Assembly: GCA_030683995.1 (NCBI GenBank)
Contig: JAUXPH010000022.1
Location: 1-64,000 of the forward strand
DNA from: Lutibacter sp.
GTDB taxonomy: Bacteria > Bacteroidota > Bacteroidia > Flavobacteriales > Flavobacteriaceae
Length of the DNA: 64,000 nt
Direction: 5' to 3'
Shown here: one piece after another, positions 8,311 through 16,813 of the stretch
Position numbering within the stretch: position 1 is the stretch's first letter
Layout of the letters: each line of letters begins with the position of its first letter
Made by a program: the position numbers and the translations under genes
Notes under the pieces: model-generated
Told to the model about the DNA's origin: nothing
The model's database searches: none
What the model saw: the letters and a program-made list of their open reading frames with translations, nothing else

Positions 8311-8359
8311 GTAAGTTAGGAATCCTTTTAAATTAGGAATCCTAACTTACATTATGAAA
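8311..8359 (-). promoter_or_regulatory. promoter with double GTTAGGATTCCT operator, secreted protein gene
   Basis: A -33-like TTTC (8356-8359) and a -7-like TAATTTAA (8328-8335) are 20 nt apart on the minus strand. Two AGGAATCC cores lie at 8318-8325 and 8335-8342, and their outer flanks GTAAGTTAGGA (8311-8321) and TCCTAACTTAC (8340-8350) form a perfect inverted pair. One copy fills the promoter spacer and the other overlaps the transcription start. Confidence 0.65.
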
Positions 8360-8364
8360 TTTTT

Positions 8365-8598
8365 TTAGCCTTTAACGTCAACCATAGACGCTCCAAAATT
8401 GAGGTGAAGCACATTTCCGTTTGGAGTAAGCAATGCAGGAACAGATTTTACACCTGCTTTTTCTGCTTCTGCAATTCGATTTCGGTCTTCACCAATGTGA
8501 ACGATTTCTACATTGGTAGCACCAATAAGATTAACGATGTCGTGTTCTGCACTGATGCACACGGGACATCCTGCGTGATAGAAAATTGATTTTGCCAT
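8365..8598 (-). CDS. thioredoxin-fold protein with CPVC motif
   Basis: The protein is only 77 residues, shorter than a typical thioredoxin. It has FYHAGCPVCISAEHD near the N-terminus, giving a CxxC redox pair, and GVKSVPALLTPNG, where the cis-proline expected of the thioredoxin fold is visible. It resembles short glutaredoxin-like or thioredoxin-like reductants. No signal peptide is visible, so it is probably cytoplasmic. It has its own operator-bearing promoter and so is likely co-regulated with the neighbouring secreted CxxC protein and the MarR operon. Confidence 0.75.
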   Translation of the reverse strand: MAKSIFYHAGCPVCISAEHDIVNLIGATNVEIVHIGEDRNRIAEAEKAGVKSVPALLTPNGNVLHLNFGASMVDVKG

Positions 8599-8640
8599 TT
8601 AATTAATGATTTAAATTGTTGTTTGGCATTATTGCCGTTG

Positions 8641-8671
8641 CAAATATAGTAAGGAATCCTAACATTACAAT
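8641..8671 (-). promoter_or_regulatory. promoter with GTTAGGATTCCT operator, thioredoxin-fold gene
   Basis: On the minus strand the -7 box is TATATTTG (8641-8648). A TTG at 8668-8670 lies 19 nt upstream. The spacer carries TGTAATGTTAGGATTCCTTA, nearly the same as the other two island operators. Confidence 0.65.
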
Positions 8672-9387
8672 AAATTTTGAGATTTTTTTTCAAAAAAGTT
8701 TCATTCAATTGAGATACAATGAATTAAATTACTCAAAAAAGGGTAGGTCAATTGGCTCTTTTGCGAAACTTGGGTTGTGGGCGGGCTTGTGCGGTTTTGC
8801 AAATGTGCCAATGTGCGGCTGGCTAAAATTATTTTTTAAAATGTGCGGTGGGAAAATTTTAAAACTTTTTGGGTCGGCTTGAGTGTTGGCAAACTGGTCA
8901 GGTCGGTGTCGAGTTACAGCGGAATTGTCAACCGAGTTTTTGTCGCCCGAAAGTTTGTTTGGAAGTCAAAAGTCTGGTCGTTTTGGTGTCCGTCTTACGT
9001 TTGCACGGTCGTCTTTTAGGCTTGCTTATAACTTATTTATACCAGCCACAAAATGGCTACAATCCACCCAATTAGGGCTGGCTTTGTGCCATAAAATGGC
9101 TTCTTTATTATATAGCTAATATACATATTTTTGTTACAAATCAAAAGGGCTATTTATTTGCTGCAAACCTATTGTCAATCCTTAAGCCACAAAACCTTCT
9201 TATACTTATTTCTTTGGAAATATAAGAAAGGAAGTTTTGGTTGCCCAGAAGTTGAATTGATTGGTTAGTTTTGAGTTTATGCTATATGATTCATTCCCTT
9301 TAAAATATTCTTTAAATGAACCTAAATCATCTTAATAAAGAATAAGGACATAAGTCTCTTTTCTCTATTATCTTCTCTTTATTCTAT
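8672..9387. other. non-coding island edge
   Basis: I see no convincing gene in this stretch. At 8766-9060 it is unusually rich in GTGCGG, GGGCGG and GTCGG words, unlike the surrounding AT-rich DNA. Part of it (CTTGTGCGgTTTTGCAAATGTGC, near 8788) resembles 5429-5453 on the other side of the regulon. Short reading frames here have no family features. It may be the degraded boundary of the inserted segment. Confidence 0.4.
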
Positions 9388-10002
9388 TTAAAAAAGTCCG
9401 TTTATCTGGGCGTCGATTTTGTTGATTACGGAATACAAATCTTCCGGATTGTCCACAAAATTTAATTTGTCAACATCAATAATCAGTAAATTTCCTTTGG
9501 TGTATTTGGTAATCCAGGCTTCGTAGCGTTCATTCAATCGGCTTAAATAATCAATGCTGATGGAGTTTTCGTATTCGCGTCCACGTTTGTGGATTTGCCC
9601 AACCAAAGTTGGAATGGTGGCTCTTAAATAAATCAATAAATCGGGCGGGGAAACCAAACGTTCCATCAATTCAAACAAAGATTCATAATTCACATAATCG
9701 CGGTTGGTCATCAAGCCCATGGCATGAAGGTTGGGCGCAAAAATTCGGGCATCTTCATAAATGGTTCTGTCCTGAATCAAGTTTTTGCCGCTTTCACGTA
9801 TTTCCAATATTTGGCGAAATCGGCTGTTTAGGAAATAAACCTGCAAATTAAACGACCAGCGTTCCATTTCGGCGTAGAAATCATCTAAATAGGGATTCTC
9901 TTCAACAGATTCATAATGGGGTTCCCAATTGTAATGTTTGGCTAACAGTTTGGTCAGGGTGGTTTTACCTGCGCCAATATTACCGGCAATTGCTACGTGC
10001 AT
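9388..10002 (-). CDS. deoxynucleoside kinase
   Basis: The protein is 204 residues, a usual length for deoxyadenosine/deoxyguanosine/deoxycytidine kinases, which phosphorylate salvaged deoxynucleosides with ATP. The P-loop GNIGAGKTT is at residues 7-15. The substrate-binding MERWSFNLQVYFL, the DRT motif in IQDRTIYED and the lid arginines in IHKRGREYE follow in the expected order. Base specificity cannot be told by eye. It is a single gene on the minus strand, separated from the response regulator by a 77 bp gap. Confidence 0.93.
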   Translation of the reverse strand: MHVAIAGNIGAGKTTLTKLLAKHYNWEPHYESVEENPYLDDFYAEMERWSFNLQVYFLNSRFRQILEIRESGKNLIQDRTIYEDARIFAPNLHAMGLMTNRDYVNYESLFELMERLVSPPDLLIYLRATIPTLVGQIHKRGREYENSISIDYLSRLNERYEAWITKYTKGNLLIIDVDKLNFVDNPEDLYSVINKIDAQINGLF

Positions 10003-10079
10003 AGTTAAATTTTAAGTGAATTTGAAAAAAGCTAATTTACTTAAATTTTTTATGTTTTTACAACACAAATTTAAGCGCT

Positions 10080-10760
10080 TTAAAAAATTAACTTATAACC
10101 GTAGCCGCGAACGTTAATAATTTGGATGGAAGGATCGTCTTTTAGTTTTTTTCGAAGCTTGGTAATAAAAACGTCCATGCTTCGCGCATTGAAGAAATCA
10201 TCGTCTCCCCACAATTTTTTCAGGATAAAAGAGCGGTCCAAAACCTGATTTTTATGCTGAATTAAATGAGATAACAATTCTGATTCCCGGTGTGTCAAAG
10301 TTTCAATATTGCCATTCAAAACAAGCGTCTGGTTTTTAACATTGAATAGATAATCGCCAATTTTAATGACTTCGTTGCCATTTTCATAATCGCCTCTTTT
10401 TAGAAGCGCGTTGATGCGAACGATCAATTCTTCCATGCTGAAAGGTTTTCTTAAATAGTCGTTTCCGCCCAAATTAAAGCCTTCAACAACGTCTTCCGTT
10501 TGCGATTTTGCTGTTAAAAATATGATGGGAATATCGGGATTTTCTTTTCTGATTTCTTTGGCAAGCGTAAATCCGTCTTTTTTTGGCATCATCACGTCCA
10601 GCACCAACAACAGCGGATTTTCGCGTTTGTAAGTGGCGTAAGCAATTTCGCCATCGGCACAAAGCAGCACTTCAAAATTTCGGGTTTCTAAACTTTCCTT
10701 AATTATTTGTCCTAAAGAAGGTTCATCTTCGGCCAGCAATATTTTTACGGGATTAGGCAT
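10080..10760 (-). CDS. OmpR-type response regulator (RprY-like)
   Basis: The protein is about 226 residues. The receiver domain (about 1-120) shows the acidic pair in LLAEDE, the phosphoacceptor aspartate in LLVLDVMMPKKDG, and the TAK and DYLRKPF signatures. The C-terminal half is an OmpR-type winged helix (LTHRESELLSHL, NVRGYGYKL). I chose the ATG at 10760; the frame stays open to a TTG four codons upstream. It overlaps the 3' end of the kinase gene by 8 bp, so the two are co-translated. The pair resembles RprXY of Bacteroides. The divergent GLPGLI gene beyond the kinase is a plausible target. Confidence 0.92.
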   Translation of the reverse strand: MPNPVKILLAEDEPSLGQIIKESLETRNFEVLLCADGEIAYATYKRENPLLLVLDVMMPKKDGFTLAKEIRKENPDIPIIFLTAKSQTEDVVEGFNLGGNDYLRKPFSMEELIVRINALLKRGDYENGNEVIKIGDYLFNVKNQTLVLNGNIETLTHRESELLSHLIQHKNQVLDRSFILKKLWGDDDFFNARSMDVFITKLRKKLKDDPSIQIINVRGYGYKLIF

Positions 10761-12216
10761 TTGGCAATTCAATTTTAAACAAGGTAGCGTTTTTTACATC
10801 GTAAACAATGGAAATGGTTCCGCCGTGTTTTTCAATAATATTTTTGGTGTAATACAAGCCAATTCCAAAACCTTTTACATTGTGCGTATTTCCTGTGGGA
10901 ATGCGGTAAAACTGTTCAAAAATTTTGTCCTTATGATTTTTTGGAATGCCGTTTCCGCTGTCTTGAACGGTGATGCAAACGCGCTTTTTTAACGAAAACA
11001 ATTCCACAGTAATTGTTTTTCCGCCGTATTTCAGCGCATTGTCAAGAATGTTTCCAATGGCATTTCCAAAGTGAAATTTATCCACATTTAAAACAGCATC
11101 TCCAATGTTATTTTTGAAGTTGATGGTTTTTTCAGGAGCAGCTATTTTATAATTTGCAATCACGTGCTCAATAAGTTCGGCAATAACAATAGGTTGTTTG
11201 CTCAGCGCCAGCTGTTGGTGCGTTAAGGCGGCTGTTTCCAATATTTTTTCGACCATCACATTTAAACTGGCCACTTGTGAATTGGCGATGGAAATATATT
11301 TTTCGGCCTTTACTTTATCATCCAAAGCATTAAAATTTTTCATCGCTTCCAGTGCAGTTGAAATGGTGGCAATGGGCGTTTTAAATTCGTGGGTAATGTT
11401 GTTGATTAAATCGTTTTTAACTTCTGCCAGCTGTTTTTGTTTGTAAATGGTTTTTAACAAATACACCAAACTCGCGATAATGCTGATCGACAAAATCAGC
11501 GACAATAAAATACTGATGAAGGAATTTTTCAGTAAAATGGCTGTTTCATTGGTAAACCGAAGTTCCAAATGGCTTCTGTGCGGTAAATAAGTAGATTTTG
11601 AAACAACCGTCAAATGCTTTTCGGGAAAATTCTCAAGTTGGTAGTCGATGGTTTTTTTGTCGAAATTGTCATCCGATTTCCACTGATAATAATCGTAAGT
11701 CATTCCGTAATCAATGCTAATATGGGTACGTTTGAGTTCTTCAGCCAAATATTTATCTAATTTCTGAAGATCTAAAGTATCTCTTGAAATAGAGATAAAA
11801 ACCTTGGAAATTAAACTGTCAATATTTTTTGGAATTACGTGGTCTGGCGTAAAAAAAGCATGATTTCTTTGGCTGTTGATGAATAAAGGTTTTTGATTTT
11901 TTTGCTTTGCGATATTTTGTAACGTGCTGTCCACTTTTTTTCGCAAACCCCATTTGCTATTGGTGCTCACCACAATAGTGTCTAACTGGTCTTTAGAATT
12001 TTTTGAATTGGGAGACGTGAAAGTAATAATCCCCGATTTGGTTAAATTGGCAAAATAGGCTTCCACAGAATTGTCCAAACTTAATTGCACTTTACTGATT
12101 AAATTTTGCTTGTTTAGCTCATATTCACGGTAATTCCAATACACCTGAACCGCAATGGTGGTAAATATGGTAACGCCAATAAAATAAACAACCCATTTGT
12201 AGTTTTTCTTATCCAT
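10753..12216 (-). CDS. sensor histidine kinase (RprX-like)
   Basis: The protein is 487 residues. It has a membrane helix at about 8-26, a periplasmic domain of about 215 residues, a second helix near 245-267, then HisKA with the phosphorylated histidine in NNITHEFKTPIATI, and an HATPase domain with DNALKYGG and GFGIGLYY. The ATG at 12216 is chosen because a -7-like TAACTTTG (12222-12229) lies just upstream, which would give a very short or absent leader. An earlier start 16 codons upstream would cover that box. It is partnered with the overlapping response regulator. Confidence 0.9.
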   Translation of the reverse strand: MDKKNYKWVVYFIGVTIFTTIAVQVYWNYREYELNKQNLISKVQLSLDNSVEAYFANLTKSGIITFTSPNSKNSKDQLDTIVVSTNSKWGLRKKVDSTLQNIAKQKNQKPLFINSQRNHAFFTPDHVIPKNIDSLISKVFISISRDTLDLQKLDKYLAEELKRTHISIDYGMTYDYYQWKSDDNFDKKTIDYQLENFPEKHLTVVSKSTYLPHRSHLELRFTNETAILLKNSFISILLSLILSISIIASLVYLLKTIYKQKQLAEVKNDLINNITHEFKTPIATISTALEAMKNFNALDDKVKAEKYISIANSQVASLNVMVEKILETAALTHQQLALSKQPIVIAELIEHVIANYKIAAPEKTINFKNNIGDAVLNVDKFHFGNAIGNILDNALKYGGKTITVELFSLKKRVCITVQDSGNGIPKNHKDKIFEQFYRIPTGNTHNVKGFGIGLYYTKNIIEKHGGTISIVYDVKNATLFKIELPNA

Positions 12217-12340
12217 AATCACAAAGTTAACTACATAAATTGGTTTATAATAATCGCTTAACAATCGTTAACACTAATTAACTGAATGGTATTTTATTAG
12301 CGTGTATATTTGTTGGGAAAAATAACTAAAATCGTGTAAA

Positions 12341-13213
12341 ATGATAAATATGCTATTAAAAATTATGATACTGGTTTTTTTGTTAGTTCAAACTGCTTTA
12401 AGCGCCCAGGATTTTCAGGGAAGCGCGGTTTACCAAACAAAAACAAAAGTTGATATCGATTTGGCGGCTTCGGGAATTCCGGCTGACAGGATCAAGCGGA
12501 TTGAGGAAATGATGAAAAACCAAATGGAAAAAACCTATATTTTGACATTTGACAAAACGGCTTCTGTTTATAAAGAAGAAGTAAAATTGGATCAAGGTGC
12601 TGCTAGTGGCGGTCCGGGAATGCGTTTTGCCATGATGGGCGGCGGCGCTTCAGGAAAATATTATAAAAATACGCAAACAAAAACATCAGCCAAAGAAAAT
12701 GAGTTCAGCGGCAAAAACTTCCTGATTAAAGATGCATTAAAAACCTACGAATGGAAAATGGAGCAGGAAACCAAAATGATTGGCAATAACTTGTGTTTTA
12801 AAGCAACAACCATTATTGAAATGCCTGCAAATGCGAACAGTTTCTCTTTCGGAAGACAAAATAATAACAATAGCGAAACCAAGAAAGAAGAAGAAGAAAA
12901 AATAGAATTGGTTCCTGTTACCGCTTGGTACAGTATGGACATTCCCGTGAGTCACGGCCCCGGAGATTATTGGGGATTGCCGGGTTTAATCTTGGAAATC
13001 AATGCCGGAAACACCCAAATTATGGCCACGAAAATTGTGATGAATCCCAAAGAAAAATCCGATATCAGTGAGCCAAACAAAGGGAAAGTGATGACCCAAA
13101 AAGAATATGACGTGATGTTGAAAGAAAAAATGAAAGAAATGCAGGAACGTTTTTCTAACGAGCGCCAAAAAAGTGGCGGTACAGGTTCTGGGATGCATAT
13201 GAGGGTTAATTAA
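12341..13213 (+). CDS. GLPGLI family protein
   Basis: The protein is 290 residues with an N-terminal signal peptide ending near ALSAQ. The family signature is seen as GDYWGLPGLILEIN near residue 210. GLPGLI proteins are exported proteins of Bacteroidota with no known biochemical role, often encoded beside TonB-receptor-like barrels, as here. The C-terminal third is rich in lysine, glutamate and methionine (MKEKMKEMQERF region). A -7 box TATATTTG at 12305-12312 precedes the gene. It is divergent from the RprX-like kinase gene and followed by the barrel gene 137 bp downstream. Confidence 0.88.
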   Translation: MINMLLKIMILVFLLVQTALSAQDFQGSAVYQTKTKVDIDLAASGIPADRIKRIEEMMKNQMEKTYILTFDKTASVYKEEVKLDQGAASGGPGMRFAMMGGGASGKYYKNTQTKTSAKENEFSGKNFLIKDALKTYEWKMEQETKMIGNNLCFKATTIIEMPANANSFSFGRQNNNNSETKKEEEEKIELVPVTAWYSMDIPVSHGPGDYWGLPGLILEINAGNTQIMATKIVMNPKEKSDISEPNKGKVMTQKEYDVMLKEKMKEMQERFSNERQKSGGTGSGMHMRVN

Positions 13214-13350
13214 CCAAATAGGTTTCACTACAATAAATTTCAATATTTTTGAATTCATAAATTAGCGAATTTCCCTTTCCTTAGGAAAAAAATTGGGGAT
13301 AGGAAAATAATTTAAAATCCAACATTCAACATTCAACCGATCATTCTTAA

Positions 13351-16017
13351 ATGAAAAAATCATTAACTTTCCTCGTTACCATTATATTCCCTTTTGTCAT
13401 TTTCTCACAATCCATAAAATTGGAAGGGATCGTTAAAGACAAAGCCGACAAGCCTTTGGAAATGGCAAATGTGATCGCTTTTAAAAAAGACACCAACATT
13501 CTGCAGTCCTATTCCATCACCGATTCAAAAGGAAATTACAGGTTAAGTCTGGATCAAAATGAAGCTTATACTTTAAAAGTAAGTTATTTGGGTTTCAACA
13601 CAAAAAATGTGGAAATTTCTGTTGGAAAATCAGCAGCCGATATTTCCCAAAATATTGTGTTGGAGGAATCCAACGAAGCCTTAAATGAAATATCAATCAC
13701 CTATGAAATGCCGGTGAAAATTGTGGGCGATACCATCGTCTACAACGCAGATTCGTTTACTTCGGGAAAAGAAAAAAAGCTGGAAGACGTACTCAAAAAA
13801 TTACCTGGAATAGACATTGATGCCAACGGCGAAGTGGAAGTGGAAGGAAAAAAAGTGCAAAAAGTATTGGTGGAAGGAAAAGAATTTTTCGACGGTGATT
13901 CAAAATTGGCAACACAAAATATTCCCGCAAGTGCCATTGATAAAGTGCAGGTGCTTAAAAATTACAACGAAGTTTCAGGAATGCGCGGCGTTACCAACAA
14001 TGAAGATAACATTGTTATCAACATCAAATTAAAGCAAGGGAAAAAACGATTTTGGTTTGGGGAAGTGAATGCCGGCGCTGGCGATAATGAAAAATATACG
14101 GCAAAACCAAAACTGTTTTATTACAGTCCGGAAAAAAGCATCAACCTTTTGGCCGATTTCAACAATATTGGCGAAGCGCCATTTACCATGCGCGATTATT
14201 TCAGGTTTACCGGCGGTTTGCGTAGCGGAATGGGCGGAAGTGGCACCAGTTTTAACGTGTCATCGGGCGGATTGGGTTTTTTAACCGCACAAAACAATCG
14301 GGCACAGGAAATCACTTCAAAATTTGGTGCGTTAAATTTTAGTATGGCGCCCAAAAAAACCATCGATTTTAATGGTTTTGCCATCGTAAACGATTCAAAA
14401 ACAGATATGTTTACGCAGTCAAATACCGTTTACAACAAATTAAATATTACCGATATTAGTGAAACTTCAGCAACGCAAGGCAGTAAATTGGGGATGTTAA
14501 AATTCAGCACAACCTATAAACCAACCAATGATGTGCACATCAGTTATGATATTTTCGGAAAACTGTCCGAACAAACCGAAATGCTCGACGTCACTTCAAC
14601 CCGACGAAGCGCCGATGCTTACAAAGAAGAAAAACCGGCGACCTTGAACCAGAATTTCAATTTGTATTACACCATCAACGACAAAAATATTTTCGCTGCC
14701 GAATTGCAGCATCTTTATGAAAAGGACAAGCCTTTGTACAATTCTTTGGCAACTTCACAGCCGTTTGAAATAATTCCGTCCAACAATGCCGAAGCCATTA
14801 TCGACCTTATCCAGAATAAAAAAACAAGCACCAATAAACTGGATGCGAAGTTGGATTATTACTATTTGTTATCGCCAAAAAGCAATATCAACATCACGTT
14901 GGGAAGCACGTTGAGCGACCAAAATTTAACATCGGGAATTTTCCAAAATTTAAGCGACGGCAGTGTGCTTCAATTTAATGATGAGCAGTTGAAAAATGAA
15001 GTGAATTATAATTTTTTCGATTTGTTTTTAGGACTTCATTATAAAGTGGTTTCGGGAAAATTCACTTTTAATCCTGGCGTAAGTTTGCACCAATACATCA
15101 CAAAAGACAACCAATTAGGGACGGAAATTAACAAGAACCAAACAAAATTATTGCCAGATTTGTATGCGAGTTTACAGTTAAAATCATCAGAAAGTTTGCG
15201 TTTCAATTATTCCATTTCCACCCAGTTTTCCGACATCAATAAAATTGCGGAAGGCTTTATGTTGTCCAATTACAATTCTTTGACGCGCGGAAATAGACTC
15301 TTGGAAAATGCGTTGTACCATCGTTATTCCTTAAATTATTTTAGTTTCAGCATGTTTTCATTCACCAATGTAAATGCGTCGGTGAACTACAATAAAAAAG
15401 TAGACGGCGTAAAAAATAGCACAGAATTGATTGGGGTGGACCAAATTTCGTATCCAATAAATTCAAATTTGGCCGATGAAACGTTTTCTGCAAACCTAAG
15501 GTATGGCAAAACATACAGCCGATATAAAACAAATTTCAGGGCAAATTTTTCAAATGCAACATTCAACAATACGGTAAATAATGAGGAAATAAAGTCGAAA
15601 TCACTTTCACACAGTTACCAGGCAAGTGTGGGAAGTAAATTTAAAAATGCGCCAAATTTTGAGGTGGGGTACGAAAAATCATTCTCTGAATATTCAAAAA
15701 CGGGCAGTACTACCGACAGGCCTTTCGCAAATATAGAAATCGGGTTTTTGAAAAACTTCATTTTAACGGCCGATTACAGTTATTACAATTACAAAAACGA
15801 TGATAATACGGTGAAAAACACCTATTCATTTTTAAATGCAAACCTGTATTATCAGCAAAAAAACAGCAAGTGGGAATTTAAAATTTCGGCGAACAATTTA
15901 ACCAACAACATGTCGATGAACACCGACAGTTACAATGAAATATCGGACAGCAATACCACTTCCCTGTACTTTATTCAGCCAAGATTGTACCTGTTTTCAG
16001 TGAAATATAATTTGTAG
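13351..16017 (+). CDS. outer membrane beta-barrel protein with CarboxypepD_reg-like domain
   Basis: The protein is 888 residues. A signal peptide (MKKSLTFLVTIIFPFVIFSQ) is followed by a carboxypeptidase-regulatory-like beta sandwich at about 22-105 (LEGIVKDKADKPLEMANV), a plug-like domain at about 115-225 with LEDVLKKLPGIDIDANGEV, and then a long beta-barrel ending in an aromatic-rich strand (LYLFSVKYNL). This is the layout of TonB-receptor-like proteins of the OMP_b-brl_3 type. Many of these lack a clear TonB box, and I do not see one. The cargo is unknown. Pairing with the GLPGLI gene just upstream is common in this phylum. Confidence 0.88.
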   Translation: MKKSLTFLVTIIFPFVIFSQSIKLEGIVKDKADKPLEMANVIAFKKDTNILQSYSITDSKGNYRLSLDQNEAYTLKVSYLGFNTKNVEISVGKSAADISQNIVLEESNEALNEISITYEMPVKIVGDTIVYNADSFTSGKEKKLEDVLKKLPGIDIDANGEVEVEGKKVQKVLVEGKEFFDGDSKLATQNIPASAIDKVQVLKNYNEVSGMRGVTNNEDNIVINIKLKQGKKRFWFGEVNAGAGDNEKYTAKPKLFYYSPEKSINLLADFNNIGEAPFTMRDYFRFTGGLRSGMGGSGTSFNVSSGGLGFLTAQNNRAQEITSKFGALNFSMAPKKTIDFNGFAIVNDSKTDMFTQSNTVYNKLNITDISETSATQGSKLGMLKFSTTYKPTNDVHISYDIFGKLSEQTEMLDVTSTRRSADAYKEEKPATLNQNFNLYYTINDKNIFAAELQHLYEKDKPLYNSLATSQPFEIIPSNNAEAIIDLIQNKKTSTNKLDAKLDYYYLLSPKSNINITLGSTLSDQNLTSGIFQNLSDGSVLQFNDEQLKNEVNYNFFDLFLGLHYKVVSGKFTFNPGVSLHQYITKDNQLGTEINKNQTKLLPDLYASLQLKSSESLRFNYSISTQFSDINKIAEGFMLSNYNSLTRGNRLLENALYHRYSLNYFSFSMFSFTNVNASVNYNKKVDGVKNSTELIGVDQISYPINSNLADETFSANLRYGKTYSRYKTNFRANFSNATFNNTVNNEEIKSKSLSHSYQASVGSKFKNAPNFEVGYEKSFSEYSKTGSTTDRPFANIEIGFLKNFILTADYSYYNYKNDDNTVKNTYSFLNANLYYQQKNSKWEFKISANNLTNNMSMNTDSYNEISDSNTTSLYFIQPRLYLFSVKYNL

Positions 16018-16190
16018 GGCCTGCCTGCCGGCAGGCAAGCTTGCCGCCTTTTTGGTGGGCGTTTCCCGCCAGCTGGTGGGACGGGCTTTTCGTTCCAAAC
16101 TATTTATGGGTGAAAAACCGCTAAAAAGAATGAGTTTACCCTGACGGACCCGATAGCTATCGGGTCGAAGGGCAATCCCTAACGCAAAAC
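16018..16190. repeat. REP-like intergenic element, copy 1, with CCCGATAGCTATCGGG palindrome
   Basis: The stretch runs from the TGCCTGCCGGCAGGCA hairpin through CCCGCCAGCTGGTGGG and CGGGCTTTTCGTT to AATCCCTAACGCAAA. The same end sequences bound the copies near 26388, 28918, 34134 and 63439. The 16-bp palindrome CCCGATAGCTATCGGG lies at 16149-16164. Its position between two convergent genes suggests it could also help end transcription. Confidence 0.65.
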
Positions 16191-16232
16191 GATTTACGAT
16201 TTACGATTTTTGATTTACGATTTTTTTAATTT

Positions 16233-16279
16233 AAACCTGAAACCTGAAACCTAAAACCTGAAACCTGAAACCTGAAACT
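16233..16279. repeat. heptamer tandem repeat (AAACCTG)
   Basis: Six consecutive units of AAACCTG (the third is AAACCTA) run directly downstream of repeated GATTTACGATTT words. The array lies at the 3' end of the CBM48 gene, outside coding sequence. Confidence 0.8.
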
Positions 16280-16288
16280 TTTTTCAAA

Positions 16289-16585
16289 TTAAAGATTGAG
16301 AACCCCATTTTCACCGGCGGCAAAATCATTCCATAAATAATCGTCGGCTTCTTCGTCGTTTACGTAATCACCGTCAACGGCATATCTAAATTCGTACGAT
16401 TGCCCTTTTTGTAAATCCACAGTTCCTTTGAAAGTGCCGTTTTTTAATTTTTTTAATGGATCGGATTTCGCATTCCAATGATTAAAATCACCAATTACCG
16501 ACACGTTATTTGCATCTTTCGCAACAATGCTGAAAGTTACTTTGCAATTGGATTTATTTTTTAAGTACTGTTTTTTAATTGCCAT
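16289..16585 (-). CDS. isoamylase early-set (CBM48-like) domain protein
   Basis: The protein is 98 residues, essentially a single CBM48-type immunoglobulin fold. Signs are VTFSIVAKDANNVSVIGDFNHWN followed by LKKLKNGTFKGTVDL and YEFRYAVDGDYVNDEEAD, the carbohydrate-binding core seen at the N-terminus of glycogen branching enzymes. There is no catalytic domain. Stand-alone proteins of this type are common in Bacteroidota and are thought to bind glycogen or alpha-glucan. It is a single gene, convergent with the barrel gene. Confidence 0.88.
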   Translation of the reverse strand: MAIKKQYLKNKSNCKVTFSIVAKDANNVSVIGDFNHWNAKSDPLKKLKNGTFKGTVDLQKGQSYEFRYAVDGDYVNDEEADDYLWNDFAAGENGVLNL

Positions 16586-16813
16586 AATTCATAGTTTATA
16601 TTTTATGTAAAAATAGCAAACAATTTCATTAAATCCTCAAAAGCAATAAATTGTAACAAAGAATTGGCATTTTGTTAATTTTGAATTTATAAACTTATGA
16701 TAATCAAAATTTTTATCAGAAGAAATTTTAAGAATAATAATTCAAAAAACCAGTTGAAAACCGTATTAAAATCCAACTAAAATCGTTAATTTAGGCCATT
16801 AAATCCTTAAAAT

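Noticed and set aside
8616-9119. Several overlapping small reading frames of 68-88 codons
   Set aside because: They lie in the GC-skewed stretch, overlap each other in different frames, and show no domain or signal features.
12737-13258. Antisense frames under the GLPGLI gene
   Set aside because: They are complementary to a repetitive lysine/glutamate-rich coding region and give low-complexity Phe/Ser/His-rich products.
16190-16280. Short direct repeats considered as a CRISPR array
   Set aside because: The units are 7 bp with no spacers, and no cas genes are present.
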